Assembly: GCF_002094305.1 (NCBI RefSeq)
Contig: NZ_LWTX01000005.1
Coordinates: forward strand, 1-64,000
Source of the DNA: Prescottella equi
GTDB lineage: Bacteria > Actinomycetota > Actinomycetes > Mycobacteriales > Mycobacteriaceae
Length of the DNA: 64,000 nt
Direction of reading: 5' to 3'
Position numbers and translations under genes: made by a program. This document shows positions 1-31,756 of this stretch, in pieces. The first letter of the stretch is position 1, and each line of letters starts with the position of its first letter. The notes under the pieces were generated by a model. That model did not search any database, was not told the origin of the DNA, and was given only the letters and a program-made list of their open reading frames with translations.

Positions 1-3000
1 CGACAGCCACACCCTTCGGCCGACCCGTCGAACCCGACGTGAAAATCACATACGCAGTGTTGCCGGACCGCAGCGGAGCATTCCGCTCGACGTCGGCGAT
101 CGGACCGTCGGCGAAGTCCGACACGTCGACCGTGTCGATCTCCACGCTACGCAGGCCCGGCACGTCACCCGCGTCACGCGACGTGGTAAGCAGCAGCACG
201 GGATTCGCGGTCGCGAGGATGTACCGGTTGCGCTCGGCCGGCTGATCGGGGTCGATCGGCACATACGCACCACCGGCCGCGAGCACCGCATACATGCCCA
301 CCAGCAGATCCACCGACCGCCGCATCCCCAGACCCACCAACGAGTCCGGCCCCACACCCTCCGCAATCAGCAACCGCGCAGTACGCCGCACCCGCGAAGC
401 GAACTCCGCATACGACAGCGACTCACCCTCGAACACCACCGCAACCGCATCCGGCGTCCGCGCCACCTGCGCCTCGAACAGATCCACCAACGTTGCGTCC
501 GGCACCGGCCGCGACGTCGCGTTCCACTCCCCCACCACCAACGACCGCTCGACCTCGTCCAGCAGCTCGATGTCGCCGACGACCCCCGACGGTGTGGCGG
601 TCACGACCGACAGCACGCGAAGACAGCGGTCACCGAGAATACGAATCGTGTCGGCGTCGAACAGTTCCGTCGCATACGTCAGGTCGATCGTCAGCCCACG
701 GTCGGGCGCGCCTTCCGTGACCGTGACTTGCAGATCGAACTTCGCTGTCGTCGAATCGAACTCGACGTCCGAGACCGCGAGCCCACCGAGTTCGAAGCTG
801 GTGAGGCCGAGGTTCTGGAACGTCAGCATCACCTGGAACAGCGGATGCCGCGCCTGCGAGCGCGCCGGGTCCAGAATCTCCACCAGCCGCTCGAACGGCA
901 CGTCCGCATGCGCGAACGCCGCCAGATCGGTCTCCCGCGTCCGTGCCAGCAGGTCCTCGAACGAGCCGGCGGCGTCGACCTCGGTCCGCAGCACCAAAGT
1001 GTTGACGAACATGCCGATCACGTCGTCGAGAACAGCCTCGCCACGACCCGCGACCGGCGTGCCGATCGCGATGTCCGACGTCCCACTCAACCGCGCCAAC
1101 AGCACCGACAACGCCGCATGCACCACCATGAACGGCGTGACGCCGCGGGTGCGGGCGAGCTCGGCGATCGCCGACTGCAGGTCCGCCGGAACCTCGACTG
1201 TGTGGCGGGCGCCGCGGTACCCGGCGACGGCGGGCCGCGGCCGGTCCGTCGGCAGGTCCAGCTGATCCGGCAGCCCCGCAAGGGTCCGCTTCCAGTACGC
1301 GACCTGCGTCGACATCGGCGATTCCGGATCGTCCTCCGAGCCGAGGACTTCGCGCTGCCACAGCGTGTAGTCGGCGTACTGCACCACGAGCGGCGCCCAT
1401 GCGGGCAGCGTGCCCGCCGAGCGGGCGGCATACGCGGTCATCACGTCGCGCGTCAGCGGACCCATCGAGAATCCGTCGGCAGCGATGTGGTGCACGACGA
1501 GCACCAGCACGTGCTCGGTGGGCGAGACCGCGAACAGACCCACCCGGACCGGGATATCGGCGGTGAGGTCGAACCCGGCGACCACCATTCGCTCGACGAG
1601 CGCCGGCAGGTCGGCCTCCGTGACCGCCTCGGCGGTGAGCGTGCCCGCAACCTCGGAGGTCGGGCGAATCGACTGGTAGCCGACACCGTCGACGTCGGGG
1701 AACACCGTGCGCAGCGATTCGTGCCGGTCCAGCACGTCACCGATTGCGGCAGAGAGCGATTCGACGTCGAGGTCACCCGACAGCCGGATCGCCAGCGGGA
1801 TGTTGTTCACCGCAGATTCCGGTTCGAACCGGTTCAGGAACCACATCCGCTGCTGCGCGAGCGACAGCGGGATCCGGTCCGGGCGCGGCGCGGCCACGAG
1901 GGCCTTCGTCCGCGCACCGGTGGACGCCGACACCCGTGCAGCGAGGGCCTCGACGGTGGAGGCGTCGAACAGGACGCGGACCGGGACCGTGGTGTCGAGC
2001 GCCGCGCCGAGGCGGGCGCATACCTGTGTCGCCAGCAGCGAGTTGCCGCCGAGCTCGAAGAAGTCGTCGTCGCGGCCCACCCGGTCGACGTCGAGGACGT
2101 CGGCGAAGACCGCGGCGACGGCTTCCTCGACCGGAGTGCTCGGGGCCCGGAATTCCCGCGCCTCGAACTCGGGTTCGGGCAGTGCCTTGCGGTCCAGCTT
2201 GCCGCTGCCGGTCAGTGGCAGGCGGTCGAGAACCACGAACACCGCCGGCACCATGTACGCCGTGAGGGAGCGGGCCGCGAACTCCTTCAGTTCGGCCACC
2301 TCGATCGACCGATCCGCGGCCGCGACCACGTACGCGACGAGCTGGTCACGCAGCACGACGACGGCGGTCTGGGCCACCGTGTCGTGCCGGGCGAGAACGG
2401 ATTCGATCTCACCGAGCTCGATGCGGAAGCCGCGCAGCTTCACCTGGTCGTCGGCGCGGCCGACGTACTCGAGCACCCGGTCCGCGGTGGTGCGCACGAC
2501 GTCACCGGTCCGGTACAGGCGCGAGCCGGGCAGGCCGAACGGGTTGGCCACGAACCGTTCCGCCGAGAGCGCGGGACGGCCGAGGTAGCCGCGGGCGACT
2601 CCGGCACCGGCGAGGTACAACTCTCCGGGGACGCCGGCCGGGACGGGCCGCAGGCGGCCGTCGAGGACGTACGCGTCGGCGCCGCGGATGGCCCGACCGA
2701 TCGTGACGGGCTCGCCGGGGACGAGGGCGTCGGAGATGTTGGACGCGACGGTGGCCTCGGTGGGACCGTACGCGTTGAACATCCGGCGGCCCGGCGCCCA
2801 TCGTGCGACGAGTTCGGCCGAGCAGGCCTCGCCGCCGACGACCACGGTGCGCAGGGCCTCGAGGCCCGCCGGGTCCACCGAGGCCAGGGCGGCCGGCGTG
2901 ACGAACGCGTGCGTGACGTGCTGCGTGCGCAGGAGGTCGGCCAACTCGTGACCGCCGTAGATCGACGTCGGGGCGATCACCATCGTCGCGCCCGCACCGA

Positions 3001-6000
3001 AGGCCATCAGCAGTTCCAGGATCGACGCATCGAAGCTCGGGGATGCGAAATGCAGTGTCCGCGAAGCGGAATCGATGCCGTACCGCTCCACCTGCTCGGC
3101 CGCGAACGCGGCCAGGCCGGTGTGCGTGACCACGACGCCCTTCGGCACACCCGTGGAACCGGACGTGTAGATGACGTACGCGGCGTCGGTGACGCGCAGC
3201 GGTGCGGTGCGGTCCGCGTCGCTCACCGGAGCATCCGGCTGCGCGGCCACTTCGTCCGCCGTCGCGGGGTCGTCGAGCACGAGCCACGGCACCGCGGCGG
3301 GCAGGGCGCCCTCGTGTTCGGTGCGGGTGATGCCGAGCAGCGCCCGGGAATCGGTGACCATGTGCGCGACGCGGTCGGCCGGATAGTGCGGGTCCACCGG
3401 AACGAAGGCCGCGCCGCTCTTCGCGACGGCCCACACGGCCACGACCGACTCGATCGAGCGAGTGAGCGCCACCGCGACCACCGTTTCCGGGCCGGCGCCG
3501 CGCGCGATCAGTGCGCGCGCCAGTCGTGACGACTGCTCGTCGAGGTCCCGGTACGCGACGGTCCGCTCGCCCGAGACGAGCGCGGCCCGCGCCGGATCCG
3601 CGCTCGCGGCAGCGGACAGGATCTGCGGCAGCAGCATCGGGGCCGGGCCGGCGTCGCCGGACGCGGCGGTGAGCGCGGAGCGCTCCGCCGCATCGAGGAC
3701 GTCGATGTCACCGACGACGACGGACGCGTCGGCGGCGACGGCCTCGAGCACGCGGACGAAGCGGTCGGCGAACACCCGCATCGTCGACGCGTCGAACAGG
3801 TCGGTCGCGTACGTGAGGTCCACGTCCAGTGCGCCGGTCGCGGAGTCGCTCTCGGCGACCGTGACGGCCAGATCGAACTTCGCGACAGCGGCGTCGAAGT
3901 CGACTCCCGACACTGTCAGATCACCGAGCGCGAGGTCGGTGCGGTCCATGTTCTGGAACGACAGGGCGACCTGGAACAGGGGGTGACGGGACTGCGAGCG
4001 GGCCGGGCTCAGTGCCTCGACCAGGCGCTCGAACGGCACGTCCGCATGGCCGAACGCCTCGAGATCGGTGGCGCGCACACCGGTGAGTAGTTCGGTGAAG
4101 GGGCGGTCGCCGCGGACGTCGGCCCGCAACACCAGGGTGTTGACGAACATACCGACCAGGTCGTCCAGCGCTGCCTCGCCGCGGCCCGCGACGGGGGTAC
4201 CGATCGCGATGTCCGACGTGCCGCTCAGACGCGCCAGCAGCACCGACAGGGCCGCGTGCACCACCATGAACGTCGACGCCCCGTGGTCGCGGGCGATCGC
4301 GTCGAGTCGCGCCGCCGTCTCGGCACCGATCGAGAAGCGATGCGAGGCACCGTTGTTCGAGGCGACGGCGGGACGCGGGCGATCCGCGGGCAGATCCAGG
4401 CGGTCGGGCAGATCGGCCAGGGCGCCCCGCCAGAACTGCATCTGCTGGGCGATGACCGACTCCGGGTCGTCCTCGCTGCCGAGCACCTCGCGCTGCCACA
4501 GCGCATAGTCGGCGTACTGCACCGCGAGCGGCGCCCGTGACGGGGCCGCACCGGCCGACCGCGCGGCGTACGCGGTGACGATGTCGCGCGTGAGCGGATT
4601 CATCGAGAAGCCGTCGGCGCTGATGTGGTGCACCACCACCACCAGCACGTGCTCGGTGGGCGTCACCGCGAGCAGCCGCATCCGGAGGGGGACGGCCGCC
4701 GTGACGTCGAAGCCCTGCGAGATCGTCCGCGCGACGGCGTCGGCGACGTCGGACTCGCGCACCGGTTCCGCGGCGAGATCCACCTTCACCCGGTCGGCGG
4801 GCAGGATCACCTGGCTCGCGGCGCCGTCGATCTCCGGGAACACGGTGCGCAGCGACTCGTGCCGCTCGATCACGTCGGACACGGCCTCGCGGAGAGCGTC
4901 GACGTCCAGCGCGCCGGTCAGCCGGATCGCGACGACGATGTTGTTCGCCGCCGAGTCGGTGTCGAAGCGGTTGAGGAACCACATCCGCTGCTGTGCCATC
5001 GACAGCGGGAGCGTGTCGGGGCGCTCCTGCGCCACGAGCGGGGCCCGGGTGTCGCCGCCCGCGGCCACGGCCGCGTCGACGAGTGCCGCGAGCTGCGCGA
5101 CGGTGGGGGCGTCGAAGAAGTCGCGCACATCGATGCGGATGCCCAGGTCGGCGTTGATGCGTGCGACGACGCGGGTGGCGCTGAGCGAGTTGCCACCGAG
5201 CGCGAAGTAGTCGTCGTCGACGCCGATGCGCTCGGCACCGAGGACCTCCGCGAACGTCGCGGCGAGTGTCTCCTCGGTGGGGGTGGTCGGTGCCCGGTAC
5301 TCACTCGCGAGCGACGAGAAGTCCGGGGCCGGAAGGGCCTTGCGGTCCAGTTTGCCGCTGGCGTTCAGCGGGAACTCGGCCAGCGCGACGAACAGCGACG
5401 GCACCATGTACTCGGGTAGGCGGACGCTCACCGCGGCGGCCAACTCGTGCCGGTCCACGTCGGCGCCGCCGTCGGTGACGACGTACGCCACAAGGTGGTC
5501 GCCCAGGTCGGCGTCGGCGTGCACCACGACGACGGACTGCGACACTGCCGGGTGGTCCAGCAGCGCCGACTCGATCTCGCCGAGTTCGATACGCAGACCG
5601 CGCAGCTTCACCTGGAAGTCGGTCCGGCCGATGTACTCCAGCTCACCGGAGCGGCCCAGCTTGACCAGGTCACCGGTCCGGTACATGCGCGCGCCCGGTG
5701 CGCCGTACGGGTCGGCGACGAATCGGTCGGCGGTGAGGTCGGGACGCTGCAGGTAGCCGCGGGCCAACTGCACGCCCGCAAGGTACAGCTCACCCTCGGT
5801 GCCGGCCGGGACCCGCCGCAGGCCCTCGTCGAGGACGTACAGGGCGGTGTCGGCGACCGCCGCACCGATCGGGACCGTCGTCTCGTCGTCCGCGGTGACC
5901 TCGTGGAACGTGACGTCGACGGCGGCCTCGGTGGGCCCGTACAGGTTGTGCAGCGCGGCGCCGGAGATATCCCGGAAACGGGCCGCCGTCTGCGGCGGCA

Positions 6001-7189
6001 GCGCCTCACCCGACGCGAAGACGTTCCGCAGCGTCGCGACGTCCTCCGCGCTCGGCTGTGTCGGGTCCCCCGCCGCTCCGCTCGCCAGCGACGCCACGAA
6101 CACCGACAACATCGAGGGCACGAAGTGCGCGACGGTGACGCCGCGCTCGGCCATGATCCGCGCGAGGTACGCCGGATCCCGGTGCCCGTCGGGCGCCGCG
6201 ACCACCAGTCGTGCACCGACCTGCAACGGCCAGAAGAACTCCCACACCGACACATCGAACGTGAACGGCGTCTTCTGCAGCACGACGTCGGCGTCGGTCA
6301 TGGGGTACATGTACTGGCGCCAGCGCAGGTTGGCCACGATCGCCCCGTGCCCCACCGCGACGCCCTTGGGCCGGCCGGTGGAGCCGGACGTGAAGATGAC
6401 GTACGCGAGGTTCTCCGCCGACAGCGGCGCCGACCGGTCCGCATCGGTGACCGGCGTGTCCGAGTGGGCCTCCAGATCCAGGGCGTCGACCGCGACGATC
6501 GGGGTGTCGGTGTCCAGGGTCAGCTCGTCCCGAGTGGTCGTGAGAATCACGACGGGACGCGCGATGTCGAGGACGTAGCCGAGGCGGTCGGCGGGATGAT
6601 CGGGGTCGAGGGGCACGTACGCGCCGCCCGCCTTGACGATCGCGTACATGCCGACGAGCAGCTCGAGCGAGCGCCGGATTCCCAGACCCACCAGGCTGTC
6701 CGGTCCCACACCGAGTGAGATCAGGTGGCGCGCGAGACGATTGGCACGCGCGTCCAGGTCCGCGTACGTGAGGGTGGCGCCGGCGTACTCGAGCGCGACC
6801 GCGTCGGGGGTGCGGGCGACCTGCTCGTCGAACAGCGATGCGAGTGTTACGGCCGATCCGGCCGGCGCGGCGGTCGCCGAGTCGCCGAGCACCTCTACAG
6901 CGTCCGCGAACAGTGTGTTCAGCAGCCCGGGCAGTCCCCCGGTCTCGGGGGCCTCGAGCAACCCGGGCGCCACGGTCGACAGCACGACCGGGACGAGCGC
7001 ATCGATGCCGAGCACGCCGCCCATCGCGGCATCGAGGTTCTCGATCTCCTGCTTCAGCCGGGCGTACGTGACGGTGGTGTCGCCGACGGTCAACGCGATC
7101 CGGTCGGCATCGACCTCGACCACACCGGCGAGAAGCCTGGGCAGGTCCTCGATCGTCAACGCGTCGACTCCGGGCTGCTGGGCCGCCAT
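1..7189 (-). CDS. Non-ribosomal peptide synthetase, second subunit (3' end outside window)
   Basis: About 2,396 residues are visible, and the frame stays open to the left edge. Order seen: a 112-residue head unlike a C domain; A7 ([10 protein letters not shown] near residue 266); T7 (GGNSL near 666); C8 (HHISADG near 856); A8 (A3 motif near 1341); T8 (near 1715); C9 (HHIAADG near 1904); and the start of A9, cut just after its [10 protein letters not shown] core. Lining A7 up with GrsA by eye gives pocket residues D-V-W-H-F-S-L-V-D, the classic serine code. A8 reads D-A-L-F-V-G-A-V-A, the same as A3 of the upstream gene, with no residue assigned. The ATG at 7189 follows an AAGGAT ribosome site. 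The protein should accept the chain from the C-terminal C domain of the preceding subunit. Release domain and total length cannot be seen. Confidence 0.95.
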   Translation of the reverse strand, partial: MAAQQPGVDALTIEDLPRLLAGVVEVDADRIALTVGDTTVTYARLKQEIENLDAAMGGVLGIDALVPVVLSTVAPGLLEAPETGGLPGLLNTLFADAVEVLGDSATAAPAGSAVTLASLFDEQVARTPDAVALEYAGATLTYADLDARANRLARHLISLGVGPDSLVGLGIRRSLELLVGMYAIVKAGGAYVPLDPDHPADRLGYVLDIARPVVILTTTRDELTLDTDTPIVAVDALDLEAHSDTPVTDADRSAPLSAENLAYVIFTSGSTGRPKGVAVGHGAIVANLRWRQYMYPMTDADVVLQKTPFTFDVSVWEFFWPLQVGARLVVAAPDGHRDPAYLARIMAERGVTVAHFVPSMLSVFVASLASGAAGDPTQPSAEDVATLRNVFASGEALPPQTAARFRDISGAALHNLYGPTEAAVDVTFHEVTADDETTVPIGAAVADTALYVLDEGLRRVPAGTEGELYLAGVQLARGYLQRPDLTADRFVADPYGAPGARMYRTGDLVKLGRSGELEYIGRTDFQVKLRGLRIELGEIESALLDHPAVSQSVVVVHADADLGDHLVAYVVTDGGADVDRHELAAAVSVRLPEYMVPSLFVALAEFPLNASGKLDRKALPAPDFSSLASEYRAPTTPTEETLAATFAEVLGAERIGVDDDYFALGGNSLSATRVVARINADLGIRIDVRDFFDAPTVAQLAALVDAAVAAGGDTRAPLVAQERPDTLPLSMAQQRMWFLNRFDTDSAANNIVVAIRLTGALDVDALREAVSDVIERHESLRTVFPEIDGAASQVILPADRVKVDLAAEPVRESDVADAVARTISQGFDVTAAVPLRMRLLAVTPTEHVLVVVVHHISADGFSMNPLTRDIVTAYAARSAGAAPSRAPLAVQYADYALWQREVLGSEDDPESVIAQQMQFWRGALADLPDRLDLPADRPRPAVASNNGASHRFSIGAETAARLDAIARDHGASTFMVVHAALSVLLARLSGTSDIAIGTPVAGRGEAALDDLVGMFVNTLVLRADVRGDRPFTELLTGVRATDLEAFGHADVPFERLVEALSPARSQSRHPLFQVALSFQNMDRTDLALGDLTVSGVDFDAAVAKFDLAVTVAESDSATGALDVDLTYATDLFDASTMRVFADRFVRVLEAVAADASVVVGDIDVLDAAERSALTAASGDAGPAPMLLPQILSAAASADPARAALVSGERTVAYRDLDEQSSRLARALIARGAGPETVVAVALTRSIESVVAVWAVAKSGAAFVPVDPHYPADRVAHMVTDSRALLGITRTEHEGALPAAVPWLVLDDPATADEVAAQPDAPVSDADRTAPLRVTDAAYVIYTSGSTGVPKGVVVTHTGLAAFAAEQVERYGIDSASRTLHFASPSFDASILELLMAFGAGATMVIAPTSIYGGHELADLLRTQHVTHAFVTPAALASVDPAGLEALRTVVVGGEACSAELVARWAPGRRMFNAYGPTEATVASNISDALVPGEPVTIGRAIRGADAYVLDGRLRPVPAGVPGELYLAGAGVARGYLGRPALSAERFVANPFGLPGSRLYRTGDVVRTTADRVLEYVGRADDQVKLRGFRIELGEIESVLARHDTVAQTAVVVLRDQLVAYVVAAADRSIEVAELKEFAARSLTAYMVPAVFVVLDRLPLTGSGKLDRKALPEPEFEAREFRAPSTPVEEAVAAVFADVLDVDRVGRDDDFFELGGNSLLATQVCARLGAALDTTVPVRVLFDASTVEALAARVSASTGARTKALVAAPRPDRIPLSLAQQRMWFLNRFEPESAVNNIPLAIRLSGDLDVESLSAAIGDVLDRHESLRTVFPDVDGVGYQSIRPTSEVAGTLTAEAVTEADLPALVERMVVAGFDLTADIPVRVGLFAVSPTEHVLVLVVHHIAADGFSMGPLTRDVMTAYAARSAGTLPAWAPLVVQYADYTLWQREVLGSEDDPESPMSTQVAYWKRTLAGLPDQLDLPTDRPRPAVAGYRGARHTVEVPADLQSAIAELARTRGVTPFMVVHAALSVLLARLSGTSDIAIGTPVAGRGEAVLDDVIGMFVNTLVLRTEVDAAGSFEDLLARTRETDLAAFAHADVPFERLVEILDPARSQARHPLFQVMLTFQNLGLTSFELGGLAVSDVEFDSTTAKFDLQVTVTEGAPDRGLTIDLTYATELFDADTIRILGDRCLRVLSVVTATPSGVVGDIELLDEVERSLVVGEWNATSRPVPDATLVDLFEAQVARTPDAVAVVFEGESLSYAEFASRVRRTARLLIAEGVGPDSLVGLGMRRSVDLLVGMYAVLAAGGAYVPIDPDQPAERNRYILATANPVLLLTTSRDAGDVPGLRSVEIDTVDVSDFADGPIADVERNAPLRSGNTAYVIFTSGSTGRPKGVAV
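2973..3178. repeat. 206-bp perfect direct repeat, copy in module 8
   Basis: This stretch matches 19542-19747 base for base by my reading. It lies inside the A8 domain and covers the A3 core through the start of the substrate pocket region. The first mismatches are at 2972 and 3179. Identity at third codon positions points to recent gene conversion or duplication rather than selection on protein alone. Confidence 0.9.
6853..7189 (-). other. N-terminal head of second NRPS subunit, related to tail of first
   Basis: Residues 1-112 precede the A7 domain. Residues 11-80 align without gaps to the last 96 residues of the upstream NRPS, with 26 of 70 identical by my count, including LT..DLP.L.AG near the start and PG.L.A at the end. 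Both resemble the first strands of an A domain (the 'LPELF...TPDAVAL...LTY.EL' region) but diverge afterwards. A role in docking the two subunits is inferred; it does not match the classic short COM-domain helix that I know. Confidence 0.6.
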
Positions 7190-7228
7190 GTACTTATCCT
7201 TCCCGACATCTGAAAACTTCGATCGCTC

Positions 7229-7264
7229 GATGCGGGGGAGCCGACGGATCGGCTCCCCCGCATC
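7229..7264 (-). terminator. Strong hairpin between the two NRPS genes
   Basis: A perfect 16-bp inverted repeat (GATGCGGGGGAGCCGA and its complement) encloses a 4-nt loop. It starts 12 nt past the stop of the first NRPS and ends about 40 nt before the ATG of the second. No U-run follows on the minus strand, as is common for actinobacterial terminators. It may be a partial terminator or attenuator, or may protect the 3' end of the upstream message. Confidence 0.6.
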
Positions 7265-7276
7265 ATCCGAGCGCGA

Positions 7277-28081
<20,805 letters not shown>

Positions 28082-28392
28082 CGAAACACATGACCCTTCT
28101 CAGCCGCGCCCGACACGGGTCCGGAACGACAGCCGACAAGGCACACACTCGGGATATATCTGCTGATCGGACCTGTTCCGTTACAGCAGTGCGGCGCCGA
28201 CGGACGCCGGTCACAGAGTTCAGGGAGAGACGGCCGACCGCGTGGATCGCAATCGCGCAGACTCGCCGAACCCCTGTCTTTCCGAGGGGTCACCTATGGC
28301 GGTCTGTCACCGATTCACCTGGGTCGAACACACCCGCATCAATCTACAGGGTCGGTCCGTCAGAACCCATTTCCGCCCAGTTCACCGAGCAT
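28082..28392 (-). promoter_or_regulatory. Non-coding leader upstream of the NRPS genes
   Basis: These 311 bp hold no convincing gene and must carry the NRPS promoter unless transcription reads through from the PPOX gene. An imperfect inverted repeat lies at 28160-28189: CTGCTG, 2 nt, CGGA, then a short loop, TCCG, 3 nt, CAGCAG. An AT-rich TATATC hexamer sits beside it (minus strand), with no clear -35 box. A possible regulator-binding site is inferred; no family motif was recognised. Confidence 0.3.
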
Positions 28393-28830
28393 TCATTCGG
28401 TGACGTCGAGGGCGGCGATCACCTTGGTGGGGCGGACCCGCACCACGAGTTCTCCCTGGACAGCGTTGCGGCGTCCGAACTCCTCCGCCCGCTCCTCCCC
28501 CATGTAGCGTCGGGCGATCTCGGTCGCGACCCGCAGCAAGTCGTCCGGATCGGTCGAGATCGCGGCCTCACCCTGGATCTGCACGAACGCATACGGCGGC
28601 TCCTCGAGGTCGACACACAGGGTCACGCGAGGATCCCGGGCGAGGTATCTCCCCTTGGCCGTCGACGCCCCCGTGTTGAACACCACATCCTCCCCCTCGA
28701 GGACGTACCAGACGGGGGCAACCAGAGGGCGGCCGTCTCCGGAGAGAAAGCCGAGCTTGCCGGTCCGGGTCCCTCGCCTGAGGAACTGCCGGACTTCCGG
28801 GTCCTGCAAACTGTCATGCAGACTGCTCAC
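28393..28830 (-). CDS. PPOX-class (split-barrel) F420- or flavin-dependent oxidoreductase
   Basis: The 145-residue protein has the split-barrel layout of the pyridoxamine-oxidase-like family: an N-terminal strand set (LGFLSGDGRPLVAPVWYVLEG), VVFNTGASTAKGRYLARDPRV in the cofactor-binding middle, and the VQIQGEA strand. Length and motifs fit the actinobacterial TIGR03618-type subgroup, many of which bind F420 and reduce or bind unknown substrates in the cytoplasm. It lies 44 bp downstream of the GntR gene and 311 bp upstream of the NRPS, so co-transcription with the regulator is possible. Substrate unknown; FMN or haem binding cannot be excluded. Confidence 0.8.
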   Translation of the reverse strand: MSSLHDSLQDPEVRQFLRRGTRTGKLGFLSGDGRPLVAPVWYVLEGEDVVFNTGASTAKGRYLARDPRVTLCVDLEEPPYAFVQIQGEAAISTDPDDLLRVATEIARRYMGEERAEEFGRRNAVQGELVVRVRPTKVIAALDVTE

Positions 28831-28874
28831 GAACCGAACAGTACGCGGGCGGGCCGCCGGGCGCCTGGCTCTCG

Positions 28875-29630
28875 TCAGGACAGGACTTCGACCAGCGTCG
28901 TCGCCGAGTCGCCGACCATGTACTTCTCGATACCGTCCAGGTGCTTGCGCCAGAAGTCCTGGGCCGCGATCGCGTCGCCGCTGCGCAGGTGAGCGAGCAG
29001 CTTCGTGTAGGCGCGATGCGCCGCCCGCGCGGCCGGCTTGTCCTGATTGTCGCCGTGCGACGCGATGAACAGCGCGTTGTGCGCCTCGATGATGTGTACG
29101 AGCATGCCCGCGAGCACCGCGAGGGTCTCGTTGCCGGCGAGGTCGACCAGGCTCTGGTGCAGCTGCACGTCGTGGTGCGCGAACGCCGCGGCGTCGTCCA
29201 CGAGGTCGGCACCCTCGTCGATCAACTCGGCGAGGCGATCGAGTTGCTCCGTATGCCCCGGACCCGCCAGGACCCCCACCGCGGACACCTCGAGCGAGGC
29301 GCGGGCGCGATAGACGTCGACCAGCGGGGTCCCCTGGTATTGCAGCAACAGGCCGGTGTACCGCGCGGCGACCGATGCGTCCGGTGCCATGACCCGAGCG
29401 CCACCGCGTGCTCCCCGGAGCACCGTGATGATCGACTCCGATTCGAGAATCCGGAAGGCCTCCCGGAGAGTGGGACGAGAGACCCCGAACTGCTCCATGA
29501 GCACCGACTCGTTCGGCAACGGATCACCCGCGCCGAGCTCGCCGGTGATGATCCGTCGGCGCAGGTTCGCGGCGACGAGCTCACCCGCCTTGGGCACCCG
29601 CACCACAGTCGACTTCGATCCGACCGCCAC
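28875..29630 (-). CDS. GntR-family (FadR/FCD subfamily) transcriptional regulator
   Basis: The 251-residue protein starts at a GTG (29630) preceded by a strong GAGGAGAGGG ribosome site; a longer reading to 29750 adds 40 basic residues with no family similarity. Residues about 10-75 form the winged helix (AANLRRRIITGELGAGDPLP, then FGVSRPTLREAFRILES). The remainder is an all-helical FCD ligand domain whose histidines (FAHHDVQLHQSL, HIIEAHN) fit the usual metal or ligand site. FCD regulators sense small acids or acyl compounds. It sits just after the acetoacetate-CoA ligase gene, so it may control that operon or an unlinked one; the target is not evident. Confidence 0.85.
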   Translation of the reverse strand: MAVGSKSTVVRVPKAGELVAANLRRRIITGELGAGDPLPNESVLMEQFGVSRPTLREAFRILESESIITVLRGARGGARVMAPDASVAARYTGLLLQYQGTPLVDVYRARASLEVSAVGVLAGPGHTEQLDRLAELIDEGADLVDDAAAFAHHDVQLHQSLVDLAGNETLAVLAGMLVHIIEAHNALFIASHGDNQDKPAARAAHRAYTKLLAHLRSGDAIAAQDFWRKHLDGIEKYMVGDSATTLVEVLS

Positions 29631-29791
29631 GTTGTCCCTCTCCTCGGCTCCCGTCCCGGCACGCGCCCGGACTCGGTACCGATGAAGAGTACAAGGCTTT
29701 AGTTGTTTCCTCGCCTTCCGACGGCGCAATCGGTCGGTGTCACCCCGCACGACGAGCGCAAGCGATGTTACCGATGGGTAATCTCACACCG

Positions 29792-31753
29792 TCAACGAGA
29801 TCCGAATCGGGCGAACCAGTCGAGCAGTGCGGGATCGTCGACGGCGCTGCGATCGACGACGCGGGCCGCGTCGCCGCCCTGGAACAGCCGCTTGAGCGGG
29901 ACCTCGAGTTTCTTGCCGGTGCGGGTGTGGGGAATGCCCGGAGCAGCGACGATCTCGTCCGGCACGTGCCGCGGCGACGCCTTCTCCCGGATCTCCGTGC
30001 GGATCCGCTCGCGCAGCGCGTCGTCGAGCTCACATCCGTCGGCGAGGACGACGAACAACGGCATCCAGTAGCCGCCGTCACTTCGCTCGGCACCTATGAC
30101 GAGGGCCTCCACGACCTCCGGCAGCCGTTCGACGGCCTGATAGATGTCGGCGCTGCCCATCCGGATGCCGTTGCGATTGAGGGTCGAATCCGAGCGCCCG
30201 TGCATCGCGACGCCACCGCGGTCGGTGATCGAGATCCAGTCGCCGTGCCGCCACACCCCGGGAAAAGTCTCGAAGTAGCTCGCCCGGTACCGGGCGCCGT
30301 CCGGGTCGTTCCAGAACCGGACCGGCATCGACGGGAGCGGGCGGGTGATCACGAGTTCGCCCACGCCGTCGCGCACCGGCCGACCGGACTCGTCGAACGC
30401 GTCGAGAGCGACGCCGAGGTACGGGGCCGACAACTCCCCCGGCCACACGGCGGTGATGCGGGTCCCGCCGACGAACGCCGACACGACGTCGGTACCGCCG
30501 CTGATGGACCTGACCGGCACGTGCTCACCCACGTTCTCGGACAGCCACCACGACGAGGACGCCGGCAGCGTGGACCCGGTGATCCCCACCGCCCGGAGCG
30601 CGCCCAGGTCGTACTCCGCCGCCGGCACGATCCCGGCCTTCTGACAGCCCAGGACGTAGCCGGGGCTGGTTCCGACCACGGTGACGCCGAGCCGGGCCGC
30701 CGACTCCCACAACCGGCCCTGTGCCGGGTAGGCGGGGCTGCCGTCGTAACAGACGACCGTGGCGCCCACCAGGAGTCCGGCCACCTGGAAGTTCCACATC
30801 ATCCAGCTCGGACTCGTGTACCAGAAGAAGGTGTCGTCTCGCCCGATGTCGCTCTGCAGCGCGATCGCCTTGAGATGTTCGAGGAGGACACCGCCGTGAC
30901 CGTGCACGATGCCCTTGGGCAGGCCCGTCGTGCCGGACGAGAAGACGATCCACAGGGGGTGGTCGAACGGCACCGGTACCGGTTCGAGCGCGGCGTCGCC
31001 CGCAGTGGCCTGCTCCCACCGGATTGCGCCGGGCACTTCGCCGGCTGCGAGTCGCGGGACCACGACGGTCGCTGCGAGCGAGGGCATGCCGGCGCGCAAC
31101 TGCTCGATCTCGCCGGTACGCGGATGCTCCTTGCCGCCGAACCGGTAGCCGTCGGCGGCCACCAGCACCGTCGGTTCGAGCTGTCCCAGGCGGTCCAGCG
31201 CGGCCGGCGCCGAATAGTCCTGCCCGCACGCGGACCACACGGCACCGATGCTCACGGTCGCGAGGAACGCGACGATCGCCTCCGGCACGTTGGGCAGGTA
31301 GCCGACGACACGGTCTCCGGGCCCGACGCCGAGCGAGCGCAGGGTCGCGGCGAGCGCCCCGGTCTGCCGCATCAGCTCGGCCCACGACACCGTCTCCCGG
31401 TCGCCGGCCTCGCTCTCGTACACCACGGCGGGCCGGTCGGTTCGGGCGTTGCGCATCACGTGGTCGACGTAGTTGAGCCGGGCCTGCGGGAACCAGACGG
31501 CCCCGGGCATCGCGTCGACGGCCAGAGCCGGCCCGGGATCCGACACCGAGCCGACCTCGAAGTACTCCCACACCGACTGCCAGAACGCGCCCACGTCGTC
31601 CACCGACCACTGCCACAGCGCCCGGTAGTCCGGGAACGTCCGCCCCGTGCGGCGTTCGACCCGGCGCGCGAAGTCGGTGATGCGGGCGCGGGTGACGTCC
31701 TCGTCGGTCGGCACCCACTGCGGCCGGGTACCGACGGTTCCTTCACTGGTCAC
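29792..31753 (-). CDS. Acetoacetate-CoA ligase (acetoacetyl-CoA synthetase)
   Basis: At 653 residues this matches full-length acetoacetyl-CoA synthetases. An N-terminal ACS-type cap (FWQSVWEYFEVG, about 55-70) precedes the adenylate-forming core: SSGTTGLPKGIVHGHGG near 275-290, WYTSPSWMMWN, and GDWISITDRGG before the C-terminal lid (TGKKLEVPLKRL). The enzyme turns acetoacetate, ATP and CoA into acetoacetyl-CoA in the cytoplasm. Its start lies 3 bp after the stop of the CitE-like lyase gene, which would produce acetoacetate from HMG-CoA, so it completes leucine degradation within one operon. In M. tuberculosis the equivalent operon carries CoA-transferase genes scoA/scoB instead. Confidence 0.92.
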   Translation of the reverse strand: MTSEGTVGTRPQWVPTDEDVTRARITDFARRVERRTGRTFPDYRALWQWSVDDVGAFWQSVWEYFEVGSVSDPGPALAVDAMPGAVWFPQARLNYVDHVMRNARTDRPAVVYESEAGDRETVSWAELMRQTGALAATLRSLGVGPGDRVVGYLPNVPEAIVAFLATVSIGAVWSACGQDYSAPAALDRLGQLEPTVLVAADGYRFGGKEHPRTGEIEQLRAGMPSLAATVVVPRLAAGEVPGAIRWEQATAGDAALEPVPVPFDHPLWIVFSSGTTGLPKGIVHGHGGVLLEHLKAIALQSDIGRDDTFFWYTSPSWMMWNFQVAGLLVGATVVCYDGSPAYPAQGRLWESAARLGVTVVGTSPGYVLGCQKAGIVPAAEYDLGALRAVGITGSTLPASSSWWLSENVGEHVPVRSISGGTDVVSAFVGGTRITAVWPGELSAPYLGVALDAFDESGRPVRDGVGELVITRPLPSMPVRFWNDPDGARYRASYFETFPGVWRHGDWISITDRGGVAMHGRSDSTLNRNGIRMGSADIYQAVERLPEVVEALVIGAERSDGGYWMPLFVVLADGCELDDALRERIRTEIREKASPRHVPDEIVAAPGIPHTRTGKKLEVPLKRLFQGGDAARVVDRSAVDDPALLDWFARFGSR

Positions 31754-31756
31754 AGG

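Noticed and set aside
28151-28182. A sigma-70-like promoter for the NRPS genes
   Set aside because: A TATATC hexamer is present on the minus strand, but no acceptable -35 lies 16-19 nt away; kept only as part of the leader description.
28082-28392. A small RNA or riboswitch before the NRPS genes
   Set aside because: Only one imperfect inverted repeat was found and no known riboswitch core.
29691-29706. ACAA-N8-TTGT as a GntR operator upstream of the regulator
   Set aside because: Only four bases per arm match; too short to support.
29631-29750. Longer N-terminus for the GntR regulator
   Set aside because: The extra residues are basic and unlike the family, while a strong ribosome site precedes the GTG at 29630.
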